From: Bacillota bacterium
Lineage (GTDB): Bacteria > Bacillota_A > Clostridia > Christensenellales > Aristaeellaceae
Assembly: GCA_023421735.1 (NCBI GenBank)
Contig: JAEZSP010000022.1
Span: forward strand, 62,001-126,000
Length of the DNA stretch: 64,000 bases
Direction: 5' to 3'
The notes under the pieces are model-generated. The model saw only the letters and a list, made by a program, of their open reading frames with translations. It was not told the origin of the DNA and searched no databases. The position numbers were made by a program, and so were the translations under genes. The stretch's first letter is position 1. Each line of letters begins with the position of its first letter. Below are positions 52,801 to 61,453 of this stretch, one piece after another.

Positions 52801-53931
52801 TCACAACGCACACAAAAGTTCATCCAGTTTTTCCTGCGTCCCCAGCCCCAACCGCGCGAATACGATGTGCGCCCTGCGCGCAAAATCAGAATGCTCAATC
52901 ATCCGGAACGCAGCCGCAATCACGTCCGCCAACGGCTCCAACCCTTCCTTGTCATACGTGTAAATGGTTGAAAGATACATCACGACGCAGTGCGCCGCGC
53001 AGAGTGCGGCGTATTCCGCCATGAGGTCTGCGTGAATGTCCGTGTATGGAAACCGCGAAAAAAACGCGTGGTTGACCGTGATGTGTTCAAAATGGCGCTC
53101 CCAGTTCGGATGCTTTTGTTCAAACACGCGCCGCATCTCGGGATAATCCGCCCGCGCCAGATTCTGCATGCCCGCCGCCCAATCGCCTGCAAGGCTCTCG
53201 CTGTTTTTGGAAAACACCTCAGCCACTTTGAACGCCGCTTCCACCACGTCCTGCCTGTATGGAACCCGTTTGGGTGCTTCGGCCGGCTCAGCGGCGCACG
53301 CGGCGATGGCCGTACCCATGCCCGCCCAGTCTTGTGCGCGCACATAGCGGTAAATGTCCGCCATGACCCGCCCAAGCAGCATCATTCGCTCGGCGATGTG
53401 ATGCCGCCGATCCTGCAAAATTCCGATCGAAAGGAGCCGCAGAGGCCGATCGAATTGTGCCATGCCCTCGTTGCGCGGCGTATGCGCCGGCTCCGCCGCA
53501 CTCTTTTCCTCGATCTCGACAAACCGAATCGGCTCCTCGCGCGTCAGGAGCGCCTCGATGACCCCTTCGCAGCTCCCGGACAGCGCGCATGCCCCGCCGA
53601 TGATCCTGCGCGGGTAGAGTCGGCAAATGGAAGGCAATGCCTTTTCTCCCTGCTCCTTGTGCAATAGGCAAAGCCCGTCCCGCGCGCGCAGGGGACAGTC
53701 GCCCTCCCAGTTCGGCGCGATCATGGCGTACCGCTCCGGGGTCGGATGCTCGACAAGGTGAAACGCGCCGTCGAGCCGCCTGCGCAGATGCTTCCCGCAT
53801 GGCAGCCCCACCAGCTTAAAGTATTCGGGCATGGAGACTGTGATCCCCCAACCCCTGCAACAGGTCGATCGGCAGGCGCCGCACTTGCATTGAAATGCCT
53901 GATAGGTATCCGGCGCGAGAAAAACGGACAT
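52801..53931 (-). CDS. FliB-family flagellin lysine-N-methylase-like protein
   Basis: A 376-residue protein. The N-terminal Cys cluster (Cys15, Cys17, Cys20, Cys24, Cys25 in FQCKCGACRSTCCRGWGI) and a later CPLRARDGLCLLHKE..LPSICRLYPR match the FliB/CxxCxxCC family, which probably binds metal or an Fe-S cluster. FliB methylates flagellin lysines in Salmonella. No flagellar gene is in this window. Start ATG 53931; the region 53932-54069 holds no gene. Confidence 0.85.
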   Translation of the reverse strand: MSVFLAPDTYQAFQCKCGACRSTCCRGWGITVSMPEYFKLVGLPCGKHLRRRLDGAFHLVEHPTPERYAMIAPNWEGDCPLRARDGLCLLHKEQGEKALPSICRLYPRRIIGGACALSGSCEGVIEALLTREEPIRFVEIEEKSAAEPAHTPRNEGMAQFDRPLRLLSIGILQDRRHHIAERMMLLGRVMADIYRYVRAQDWAGMGTAIAACAAEPAEAPKRVPYRQDVVEAAFKVAEVFSKNSESLAGDWAAGMQNLARADYPEMRRVFEQKHPNWERHFEHITVNHAFFSRFPYTDIHADLMAEYAALCAAHCVVMYLSTIYTYDKEGLEPLADVIAAAFRMIEHSDFARRAHIVFARLGLGTQEKLDELLCAL

Positions 53932-54069
53932 ACAAAGTCCCCCTTCGTCAGATCGGATTTTGCTTCAAAAAATCCGTCCGCGTGGGGGGGAGGCTTTGGC
54001 GCGCGCATGGCGCGAAATACGGCAATCGCGTACATATCGTATCCCCGGGGCGTCGCCCCGCGTTTTGGT

Positions 54070-54768
54070 TTATCCGCCCAGATATGCCTTTCGTACTTCC
54101 GGGCTCTCGGCAAGTTCCGCGCCTGTTCCGGTCAGTATGATTCGCCCGGTTTCGAGGATGTAGGCGCGGCTCGCAACCTTTAGCGCCATGTCCGCATTCT
54201 GCTCGACCAGCAGGATCGTCGCGCCGCCGTCGTGCAGTTCCCGCACGATGTCGAAGATTTGTTCAACCAAAATTGGCGCGAGTCCCATCGACGGCTCGTC
54301 GAGCATCAAGAGCTTCGGTTTGCTCATCAGCGCCCGGCCCATCGCCAGCATCTGCTGCTCGCCGCCCGAAAGCGTGCCCGCCACCTGCTTCACCCGCTCC
54401 TTGAGGCGTGGGAACCGGGTAAATATCCGCTCGATGTCCTCCTCGCGCGGGCGATCCTGCGTGAACGCGCCCATTTCGAGGTTTTCCATCACTGTCATCT
54501 GCAGGAAAATGCGCCTGCCTTCCGGCACCTGTGCCAACCCCATCTTCACGATCTTGTGCGCGGGCACGTGACTGATGGGCGTGCCCATGAAGGTGATGGT
54601 GCCCGTCTTCGAACGCAGAAGACCCGATACGGTGCGCAAAATCGTCGATTTGCCCGCACCGTTCGCGCCGATCAGGGAGACGATCTCGCCCTCGTTGACC
54701 TCGAAGGAGACGCCCTTGATGGCGTGGATCTTTCCGTAATACACGTTCGCGTCGTATACCTTGAGCAT
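54070..54768 (-). CDS. livF: Branched-chain amino-acid ABC transporter, ATPase LivF
   Basis: A 232-residue ATPase. Walker A LIGANGAGKSTILRT, the LivF-specific MGLAQVPEGRRIFLQMTVMEN, signature LSGGEQQMLAMGRAL and Walker B LLMLDEPSMGLAP are present. It pairs with LivG to drive import. The stop of livG is 2 nt before its start, with AAGGAGG inside livG. Last gene of the livKHMGF operon. Confidence 0.96.
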   Translation of the reverse strand: MLKVYDANVYYGKIHAIKGVSFEVNEGEIVSLIGANGAGKSTILRTVSGLLRSKTGTITFMGTPISHVPAHKIVKMGLAQVPEGRRIFLQMTVMENLEMGAFTQDRPREEDIERIFTRFPRLKERVKQVAGTLSGGEQQMLAMGRALMSKPKLLMLDEPSMGLAPILVEQIFDIVRELHDGGATILLVEQNADMALKVASRAYILETGRIILTGTGAELAESPEVRKAYLGG

Positions 54769-54770
54769 CC

Positions 54771-55607
54771 CTACGCCTCCTTCTTTCCGAGATACGCTTC
54801 GATGACCTCGGGGTTTGTGCGGATCTCCTCCGGCGTGCCCTTGGCGATGATCCGCCCGTAGTTGAGGACGCAGATGCCTTCGCAGATGCCCATGACCAGA
54901 TTCATGTCGTGCTCGATCAAAAGGACCGCAATGCGGAACCTGTCGCGCATGGTGCGGATGTTTTCCATCAGTTCGGCGGTTTCCGACGGGTTCATGCCCG
55001 CCGCGGGTTCGTCGAGCAAGATGATTTTCGGCCCTGTCGCCAATGCACGCACGATTTCCAGCCGCCTTTGTGCGCCGTAGGGCAGGTTTCCTGCCTCCAC
55101 GCCCGCAAGGTCTGCCATCGAAAATACGTCCAGGAGTTCCAATGCCTCCTTGTTCGCGGCCTTCTCGGCCCTGCGATAAGCGGGCGTGTGGAAGATGGAG
55201 CTCGCCATGGAGTACTTCAGCGCGCCGTGCATCCCGACTTTCACGTTGTCAAGCACCGACATCGTGCCGAAAAGCCGTATGTTCTGGAATGTCCGGGCGA
55301 TGCCCATGCGGATCACCGCGTCTGTGGACTTGCCCGCCGTCGCGTTGCCGTCCAGCATGATGGAGCCGCGCGACGGAGGATAGACGTTTGTGAGAAGGTT
55401 AAACACCGTGGTCTTGCCCGCGCCGTTCGGGCCGATCAGCCCCGCGATCTCCGTGCGCCCAACCGTGAGGTTGAAGTCGTCAACTGCCGTCAGTCCGCCA
55501 AAGTCGATGCCCAAATGCCGAATTTCGAGCACCGGCACATAGCCCATGTCGTGCTCCGGGATGATCGAACCGCTGGGATAATCGACCATTCTGCGCTTTT
55601 CGCTCAT
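54771..55607 (-). CDS. livG: Branched-chain amino-acid ABC transporter, ATPase LivG
   Basis: A 278-residue ATPase with an N-terminal extension of about 28 residues. Walker A LIGPNGAGKTTVFNLLT, the LivG-type GIARTFQNIRLFGTMSVLDNV, degenerate signature GAQRRLEIVRALA (normally LSGG), Walker B IILLDEPAAGMNP and VLLIEHDMNLVM are visible. The loss of LSGG to LPYGAQRR is seen in many LivG proteins. It abuts livM directly. Confidence 0.95.
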   Translation of the reverse strand: MSEKRRMVDYPSGSIIPEHDMGYVPVLEIRHLGIDFGGLTAVDDFNLTVGRTEIAGLIGPNGAGKTTVFNLLTNVYPPSRGSIMLDGNATAGKSTDAVIRMGIARTFQNIRLFGTMSVLDNVKVGMHGALKYSMASSIFHTPAYRRAEKAANKEALELLDVFSMADLAGVEAGNLPYGAQRRLEIVRALATGPKIILLDEPAAGMNPSETAELMENIRTMRDRFRIAVLLIEHDMNLVMGICEGICVLNYGRIIAKGTPEEIRTNPEVIEAYLGKKEA

Positions 55608-56582
55608 TTAAGCCGCCTCCTTTCGCGCAAGCCGCCTGAGCGACCGCCAGTTGAGACGTGATTTGATTTCAGCAGCACGCGGCGATGCGTTCAGAAGCAT
55701 CATCACGATCAACACGATCGAATAGATCAGCATCCGGTAATCGCTCATAAAGCGCAGTGATTCCGGCAAAACGTAGATTACCACCGCCGCGATGATCGAT
55801 CCGCGAATGGAACCCAGCCCGCCGAGCACCACGATGACCAGCAGTTCGATCGACTTGTTGTATCCGAACGTCGATGCGGTCAGGATCGAAAGATTGTGCC
55901 CGTACAGCACGCCTGCCACGCCCGCGAAGAACGATGCCACGACGAACGCCATCAGCTTGTAGCGCGTCAGATTGATGCCCGACGACTCCGCGGCAATGCG
56001 GTTGTCGCGGATCGCCATGATCGCGCGCCCCTGCTTGGAATTCATCAGGTTCATCGTGACGAACATCGTGATCAATACCACGACGAATGCGATCAGAAAC
56101 GTCGAATCGCGCGGCGTCCCCTTCAGCCCCGATGCGCCGCCGGTAAACCCGAGGTTGATGATGATGGAACGGATGATCTCGCCAAACGCGAGCGTTACGA
56201 TGGCGAGGTAATCCCCCCGCAGCCGCAAGACCGGGATGCCGATGATCACGCCGAAGATCGCCGCCACGAGCCCGCCCAGGATCATCGCAAGCGGAAAGCG
56301 CACGTACACCGGCAAGGCCGATTCGGTCGCAATGGAGAACAGACATCCCGCATACGCGCCCACCGACATAAAGCCCGCGTGCCCCAGCGTCAGTTCGCCC
56401 AAAAACCCAACCGTGATGTTCAGCGAAATCGCGAGGATCACGTAAACGCAGATCGGCACCAGCATCTTCTGCAGGTGCCGCGTCGCGGTCCCGGACGCCA
56501 CCATCGTGTATAGAACCAAGAACGCGAGAATCACCATCGCGTAGGTGATGAGGTTGTTGACCGTTGTCTTTGATATCTTCAT
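55608..56582 (-). CDS. livM: Branched-chain amino-acid ABC transporter, permease LivM
   Basis: A 324-residue permease with about ten hydrophobic segments. ISLNITVGFLGELTLGHAGFM, PVLRLRGDYLAIVTLAFGEII and AIRDNRIAAESSGINLTRYKL are LivM signatures. It forms the channel with LivH. It lies 6 nt after livH. Confidence 0.96.
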   Translation of the reverse strand: MKISKTTVNNLITYAMVILAFLVLYTMVASGTATRHLQKMLVPICVYVILAISLNITVGFLGELTLGHAGFMSVGAYAGCLFSIATESALPVYVRFPLAMILGGLVAAIFGVIIGIPVLRLRGDYLAIVTLAFGEIIRSIIINLGFTGGASGLKGTPRDSTFLIAFVVVLITMFVTMNLMNSKQGRAIMAIRDNRIAAESSGINLTRYKLMAFVVASFFAGVAGVLYGHNLSILTASTFGYNKSIELLVIVVLGGLGSIRGSIIAAVVIYVLPESLRFMSDYRMLIYSIVLIVMMLLNASPRAAEIKSRLNWRSLRRLARKEAA

Positions 56583-56588
56583 GTGCGC

Positions 56589-57464
56589 CTACACTTTCTC
56601 GGAGATCTTCCTGCCGAGAAGACCCGTGGGTCGTATGACCAGAACGAGGATCAGAACGCCGAACACGATGGCGTCCGAAAGCTCGGTGGAGATGTACGCC
56701 TTCGAGAGGTTTTCGATGACGCCCAGAAGAACGCCGCCCAGCATCGCGCCCGGGATGGAGCCGATGCCCCCGAACACCGCCGCGACAAACGCCTTGATGC
56801 CCGGCATGGAGCCGGTGTAGGGGCCGATAAACGTATAGGTCGCGCCGTAGAAAAGTCCCGCTGCGGCGGCAAGCGCGGAACCGATTGCAAACGTGATCGA
56901 AATCGTGCGGTTGACCGAGATGCCCATGAGCTCGGCGGCGTCCTTGTCCTCGGATACGGCGCGCATGGCCTTGCCCATCTTTGTCTTATTGATAAACACC
57001 GTCAGAAGGATCATGATGACGCCCGTCAAAACAAGCGTCATGATGGACTCGCCCTTGATGGTCAGCGAGCCGATCCGGACGGGGGAAAGATCGATGATGG
57101 AGGGAAAGCTCTTCTTATCCGAGCCGAAAATCAGAAGCGCAATGTTCTGAAGGAGGTAGGAAACGCCGATTGCGGTGATGAGTACCGCCAGGGGCGATGC
57201 GCGCCGCAGCGGCTTGTAGGCGACCTTTTCGATCGTCACGCCTAAAATGACGCAGAAAATCACGCCGAGCAGGACGCTCAGCAGGGGTGGGATGCCAAGC
57301 GTCATCACGAACACGATCATGGAAAACGCGCCCGCCATGATGATGTCGCCGTGCGCAAAATTCAGCATCTTTGCGATGCCGTACACCATGGTGTATCCGA
57401 GCGCGATCAGCGCGTAGATGCTGCCAAGGCTCAGCCCGCTGATGAGGTTTGAGATAAATCCCAT
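56589..57464 (-). CDS. livH: Branched-chain amino-acid ABC transporter, permease LivH
   Basis: A 291-residue permease. LISGLSLGSIYALIALGYTMVYGI, MLNFAHGDIIMAGAF and MRAVSEDKDAAELMGISVNRTI are LivH signatures. A hairpin (57492-57519) separates it from livK. Confidence 0.96.
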   Translation of the reverse strand: MGFISNLISGLSLGSIYALIALGYTMVYGIAKMLNFAHGDIIMAGAFSMIVFVMTLGIPPLLSVLLGVIFCVILGVTIEKVAYKPLRRASPLAVLITAIGVSYLLQNIALLIFGSDKKSFPSIIDLSPVRIGSLTIKGESIMTLVLTGVIMILLTVFINKTKMGKAMRAVSEDKDAAELMGISVNRTISITFAIGSALAAAAGLFYGATYTFIGPYTGSMPGIKAFVAAVFGGIGSIPGAMLGGVLLGVIENLSKAYISTELSDAIVFGVLILVLVIRPTGLLGRKISEKV

Positions 57465-57491
57465 GGCCAGACTTCCTTTCGATGGGGAATA

Positions 57492-57519
57492 GCCCTCCCC
57501 GGACGCATCCGGAGAGGGC
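57492..57519 (-). terminator. Hairpin between livK and livH (processing or partial termination)
   Basis: A 12-bp stem with one mismatch (57492-57503 with 57508-57519) and a 4-nt loop, without a U-run. It fits mRNA stabilisation that raises LivK over the permeases. Confidence 0.65.
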
Positions 57520-57527
57520 AGCGGTTC

Positions 57528-58664
57528 TTACTGAGCGTTTGTGTATGCCACGTAGGCGCCGTCCTTGATGACGACTGCCGTTGCGGTCTTGGTCGGCTCG
57601 CCGTCCGCGGACCAGGTCATGGTGCCGGTAAGGCCGTTGAGCGTGATCTGGGTCATTGCCTCGATCATCTTGGCGTTGAAGTCGGAATCGGACAGGTCGG
57701 TGATGCCCGCCTGCTCGAGCGCGGCCTTGATCGCGTACACGGCGTCATAGCCGTCCGCCGCAAACTGGTCCGGCGTGGTGCCGTACAGTTCCTGGTACTT
57801 CGCCACGAACGCCACGGTCTTTTCGTCCTGCGCGTCAGCCGCAAAGGGGGTCAGGAGCATGACGCCTTCGCAGGCCGCTTCGTTCTCTTCGCCGATCTTG
57901 GTGAGCACGCCGTCCAGCCCGTCGCAGCCGAAGAAGGTCACGTCGAGGGCGGCGGATTTTGCCTGGGTGAGGATGTAAGCAGCTTCCTGCGCGTAGATGG
58001 GCAGGAACACCAGCTCTGCACCCGAATCCGCCACGGCCTGCAGTTGCACGGAGAAGTCGGTGTTCGACTGGTCGGTGAACGCCTGATCGGTTACGACCTC
58101 GATGCCCACGTTCGCGGCTTCCGCCACGAAGTTGTCGTGGATGCCCACGGAGTAGTCGTTCGACTTGTCATAGATGATGGCGACCTTGGTCGCGATCGCG
58201 TTGCTCGCGATGAAGTCCGCGGCGTACACGCCCTGATCGGGGTCGGTAAAGCAGACGCGGAACACGTTGTCATACTTGGTGACTTCCTTCGCGGACGCGG
58301 AGGGCGTGAGGACGAGCAGCCCGTCGTACTGGGACTCCTCGGCAAGCGCGATGCACGCGCCGGAGGTCACGGCGCCCAGGGACACCTGCATGCCTTCGTC
58401 GATGAGGGTCGAGTAGCCGTTCACGGCAAGCTCGGCGGAAGCCTGATCATCTTCATACTTCACGTCAAACTGAATGCCGTTTACGCCGCCGGCGGCGTTG
58501 ATCTCGTCCATGGCGATCATCGCGCCGTTGCGCGCGGAGAGTCCGTAGGTGGCGTAGTCGCCGGTCAGGGGGCCGGTTCCGCCGATGACGAGGGTGCCTT
58601 CAGCCATGGCGGCCGCAGACAGCATCATCGCGAGAACGAGGGCGATGGACAGTAGTTTCTTCAT
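57528..58664 (-). CDS. livK: Branched-chain amino-acid ABC transporter, substrate-binding protein LivK
   Basis: A 378-residue binding protein. A signal peptide (1-21, KKLLSIALVLAMMLSAAAMA) lacks a lipobox Cys, as in the other binding protein in this window. GTGPLTGDYATYGLSARNGAMI, LGAVTSGACIALAEESQYDG and the C-terminal RTDPDQG-like FRVCFTDPDQGVYAAD are the Peripla_BP_6 hallmarks. Ligand is probably Leu/Ile/Val but could be another amino acid. GGGAGG precedes ATG 58664. It is preceded by a long regulated leader. Confidence 0.94.
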   Translation of the reverse strand: MKKLLSIALVLAMMLSAAAMAEGTLVIGGTGPLTGDYATYGLSARNGAMIAMDEINAAGGVNGIQFDVKYEDDQASAELAVNGYSTLIDEGMQVSLGAVTSGACIALAEESQYDGLLVLTPSASAKEVTKYDNVFRVCFTDPDQGVYAADFIASNAIATKVAIIYDKSNDYSVGIHDNFVAEAANVGIEVVTDQAFTDQSNTDFSVQLQAVADSGAELVFLPIYAQEAAYILTQAKSAALDVTFFGCDGLDGVLTKIGEENEAACEGVMLLTPFAADAQDEKTVAFVAKYQELYGTTPDQFAADGYDAVYAIKAALEQAGITDLSDSDFNAKMIEAMTQITLNGLTGTMTWSADGEPTKTATAVVIKDGAYVAYTNAQ

Positions 58665-58690
58665 TGAAAATACCTCCCAGTTGTATTTAT

Positions 58691-58725
58691 ACAAAAACGC
58701 GGGTGCCGCACAGACGCGGGCCCGC
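58691..58725 (-). terminator. Attenuator terminator at the end of the livK leader
   Basis: On the minus strand a 9-bp stem with small interruptions (58725-58721 with 58703-58699, 58719-58716 with 58709-58706) is followed by GTTTTTGT. The U-run ends about 25 nt before the livK start, downstream of the promoter at 59016-59043. Confidence 0.7.
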
Positions 58726-58745
58726 TTTCCGTATCCGGGTCGGTC

Positions 58746-58949
58746 TTACGGGCGGGCGCATCCGGGCGCAAGAATCGGTCGCATGCGAAGCGGCAGAATA
58801 ACGCGCAGCAAGAATACAGGATTCGCCAAAAAATGAGCGCGCGTGATGGGCAAAAGAAAAGCAGAAGCCGCCGGGGCATCTGCGTGTCCAATGTCAAAAC
58901 GTGCGTTGCGCGGCATGCCGCAGTCCGCGTCAGAAAGACGCTGGCGCAT
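58746..58949 (-). CDS. Possible leader peptide of the liv operon (67 residues, speculative)
   Basis: An ATG-initiated frame inside the livK leader ends 20 nt before the attenuator hairpin. Its last third is rich in Leu, Ile and Val (for example VFLLRVILPLRMRPIL), as expected of a leader peptide that senses branched-chain amino-acid supply. There is no good ribosome binding site, it is long for a leader peptide, and GC-rich DNA makes chance open frames common. Alternative: unrelated to translation. Confidence 0.25.
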   Translation of the reverse strand: MRQRLSDADCGMPRNARFDIGHADAPAASAFLLPITRAHFLANPVFLLRVILPLRMRPILAPGCARP

Positions 58950-59015
58950 GGAATCAAACTGACACTGCTTCGTCCGCTTCACGGCACCTTCGCCTCCCGC
59001 CTTCTGATGCATAAA

Positions 59016-59043
59016 ATTATACACGCGTGATGTAATATGTCAA
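59016..59043 (-). promoter_or_regulatory. Promoter of the livKHMGF operon
   Basis: Minus-strand TTGACA (59038-59043) and TATAAT (59016-59021), both perfect consensus, with a 16-nt spacer. Predicted start is near 59009, giving a leader of about 345 nt. Confidence 0.9.
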
Positions 59044-59058
59044 GTCACATCCATGGAC

Positions 59059-59094
59059 GGGCGCGAAAGTTTACAGGGTAGACCGATCGCGCCC
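59059..59094. promoter_or_regulatory. Inverted repeat upstream of the liv promoter
   Basis: Perfect 8-bp arms (59059-59066 with 59087-59094) with a 20-nt loop, 15 nt upstream of the -35 box. No U-run. It could be an operator or a weak terminator of the thioesterase gene. Confidence 0.45.
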
Positions 59095-59145
59095 GCCCAT
59101 CCCATAAGAGCATGAATCCAATAAAAGTCCCCATTGCCCTCGCGT

Positions 59146-59535
59146 TCAGATCTGCGCTTTCGCGCTTGCCTTGCGCATGAACCGGTCATTGTCGATCACG
59201 AACCGCTCGTGTATGCCCGCGCCGACCTCACCCATATCGTCATATGCTCGTACCGAAAATGTGAGCTTGCGCCCGTCAACCGCTGTAAGCTCGCTTTCGC
59301 AGGTTACGCGCATCCCGATGGGCGTCGGCGCGGAGTGCGTGACTTCGAGCCGCGTGCCGACCGTGCCCTGTCCCGCGTCCAATGCCGTCGATACGCTCGT
59401 CCAGCATGTCTTTTCCATCAGCGCGATCAGCGCGGGCGTCGCAAAGACGTCCAATAACCCGCTCCCGTACGCAGCCGCCGTGTTTTTGTCCGTCACCAAT
59501 TCCGTCTGACGACCCTTCAATCCAACTTCCAGCAT
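59146..59535 (-). CDS. FlK-like hotdog thioesterase
   Basis: A 129-residue single hotdog domain. ELVTDKNTAAAYGSGLLDVFATPALIALMEKT, GTVGTRLEVTHSAPTPIGM and AGIHERFVIDNDRF match the fluoroacetyl-CoA thioesterase (FlK) family, which commonly occurs in amino-acid fermenters. The conserved Glu (LMEK) and His (THSAP) are candidate catalytic residues. It hydrolyses acyl-CoA thioesters. GGAGGTGTC precedes ATG 59535. It diverges from iorA and precedes liv on the same strand, suggesting a shared role in amino-acid catabolism. Confidence 0.88.
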   Translation of the reverse strand: MLEVGLKGRQTELVTDKNTAAAYGSGLLDVFATPALIALMEKTCWTSVSTALDAGQGTVGTRLEVTHSAPTPIGMRVTCESELTAVDGRKLTFSVRAYDDMGEVGAGIHERFVIDNDRFMRKASAKAQI

Positions 59536-59582
59536 AAAGACACCTCCGCCTCATTCTACCACATCGCGCACTTCGCGTGCGA

Positions 59583-59611
59583 TTGTCTTCCCGTGCGTTC
59601 TATGTTATAAT
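59583..59611 (+). promoter_or_regulatory. Promoter of iorAB
   Basis: TTGTCT (59583-59588) and TATAAT (59606-59611) with a 17-nt spacer, 30 nt before iorA. Confidence 0.85.
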
Positions 59612-59641
59612 CATACGACTATACGAAAAGGGGGCGAGCGA

Positions 59642-61453
59642 ATGAACATCAAACTCCTTATGGGCAATGAGGCGGCAGCGCTCGGCGCGATGCGCGCGGG
59701 CGTCACGCTCGCGACCGGATATCCGGGCACGCCGTCCACAGAGGCGCTCGAATACGTGGCGAAAACCGTCGGCCGCGAGATCCATGTCGAATGGTCGGTC
59801 AATGAAAAATCCGCCCTGGAGGTGGCGGCGGGCGCCTCCTATGCGGGCGCGCGCACATTTGTCACCATGAAACAGGTGGGCCTGAACGTCGCTGCCGATC
59901 CGATCATGTCGCTTCGGTATGTCGGGCTCACGGGCGGCATGGTGGTTTACGTCGCGGATGACCCCGGCCCCATTTCATCCCAGACGGAGCAGGACACCCG
60001 CACATTCGGTATGTTTTCGAAAATCCCGGTGTTTGATCCCTCCTCGCCCGAGGAGGCGCTCTGCATGATGGCAGATGCCTATGCCCTCTCGGAACGCTAT
60101 CAGACGCCCGTCCTCTTCCGCCCCACCACGCGCATCTGCCACGCCAATGCCGCCATCGATCTGGACGCGGTGGAGCAGCTCCCGCGCGCCACGGGCGAAT
60201 TTGTGAAAGACGGCAGGCGCGTCATCTTCCCGCGCACCTCCTTCCTCGCCCATCAGCGGATCGAGGACGAAATGGAAACCCTGGCGGACGAGCTTTCCCA
60301 TTATAAATATAATTTCATCGAACAGAAAGGCGCAGCCCGGCGCGGCGTCGTGACCGGCGGCGTGAGCTACGCCTATACAAAGGAAGCGCTCGAAATCCTC
60401 GGCGGGCCCTGTCCGCTTCTCAAAATCTCGACGCCTTTTCCGTTTCCGGAAAAGCTGGCGCTGGAATTTTTGCGGGATCTGGATGAAGTACTCGTGCTTG
60501 AGGAACTCGATCCCGTGATCGAGCGCGCGCTCATCCACGTCTGCGGCAAATACCATCTGAACGTTACAATCCGCGGCAAGGCCGACAAAACAGTGCCGCA
60601 CGCGGGTGAATTGACGGTCGAGTCGGTGCGCGACATCCTCGCGGGCTATCTCGGCGTCAAAAATCCCGCCGACGGCCTCGCGCTTCCCGACATGCCGCCG
60701 TTGCCCGTCCGCCCGCCGGTTCTGTGCGCGGGCTGCCCGCACCGGGCGTCCTTCTATGCCGTCAAGCGCGCCATGAAGGGCAAAAAGGCTGTGTTCACCG
60801 GAGACATCGGCTGCTATACCCTTGGAAATGCCAAGCCCCTCGATATGGTCGATACCTGCCTGTGCATGGGCGCGGGCATGACCATCGCGCAGGGCATCGG
60901 TCACGTGGAGGAGGGTGTCACCACGTTTGCCTTCGCGGGTGATTCGACCTTTTTCCATACCTGCCTGCCCGGCATCGCCAATGCGGTCTATAACGGCGCG
61001 AAGATGTGCGCCGTCATCCTCGATAATTCCACCACCGCCATGACGGGCCAGCAGCCCAATCCCGCCACCGGCTTTGCCGCCAATGGCGAGGTCGCAGAGA
61101 AGATTTCCATCGAGCGCGTGCTCGAGGCGCTGGGCGTCAAGTGCGTGGAGGTCGTCAACCCCTTCGATCTCGACGCGGCGATCGCGGCGGCAAAACGCGC
61201 GGCGGAAGTGGATGGCGTCTCCGCCATCATCTATCGCGCCCCCTGTATCGCCGTCACAAAACCCGGTCCCCTATACCGCGTGGATCCGCATGTCTGCATC
61301 GGCTGCCGCAAGTGCGTGCGCGAAATCGGCTGCCCCGCCATCGTCAGCGCCGTGGGCAAACAGGTCAAAATCGACCCTTCCCTGTGCTATGGCTGCGGCC
61401 TGTGCGCAAAAATCTGCCCCACGGGCGCGATCGGAGGCGAAAAAGATGAATAA
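59642..61453 (+). CDS. iorA: Indolepyruvate:ferredoxin oxidoreductase, alpha subunit
   Basis: A 603-residue protein. The N-terminal pyrimidine domain (LATGYPGTPSTEALEYVAK), a ThDP-binding domain (GDIGCYTLG, GAGMTIAQGIGH, FAGDSTFFHT) and a C-terminal ferredoxin domain with two clusters (CIGCRKCVREIGCP and CYGCGLCAKICP) are complete. It oxidises aryl- or branched 2-keto acids to acyl-CoA and reduces ferredoxin. GGGGGCGAG precedes ATG 59642. Overlaps iorB by 8 nt. Confidence 0.96.
   Translation: MNIKLLMGNEAAALGAMRAGVTLATGYPGTPSTEALEYVAKTVGREIHVEWSVNEKSALEVAAGASYAGARTFVTMKQVGLNVAADPIMSLRYVGLTGGMVVYVADDPGPISSQTEQDTRTFGMFSKIPVFDPSSPEEALCMMADAYALSERYQTPVLFRPTTRICHANAAIDLDAVEQLPRATGEFVKDGRRVIFPRTSFLAHQRIEDEMETLADELSHYKYNFIEQKGAARRGVVTGGVSYAYTKEALEILGGPCPLLKISTPFPFPEKLALEFLRDLDEVLVLEELDPVIERALIHVCGKYHLNVTIRGKADKTVPHAGELTVESVRDILAGYLGVKNPADGLALPDMPPLPVRPPVLCAGCPHRASFYAVKRAMKGKKAVFTGDIGCYTLGNAKPLDMVDTCLCMGAGMTIAQGIGHVEEGVTTFAFAGDSTFFHTCLPGIANAVYNGAKMCAVILDNSTTAMTGQQPNPATGFAANGEVAEKISIERVLEALGVKCVEVVNPFDLDAAIAAAKRAAEVDGVSAIIYRAPCIAVTKPGPLYRVDPHVCIGCRKCVREIGCPAIVSAVGKQVKIDPSLCYGCGLCAKICPTGAIGGEKDE

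Noticed and set aside
53932..54069. A small gene or terminator between the FliB-like gene and livF
   Set aside because: Only a 6-bp GC hairpin (54046-54060) is visible, followed by a T-rich stretch on the wrong strand; there is no frame with a start site.
58665..59009. A T-box leader for the liv operon
   Set aside because: The conserved T-box core (antiterminator sequence) could not be found in the leader, although the length would fit.
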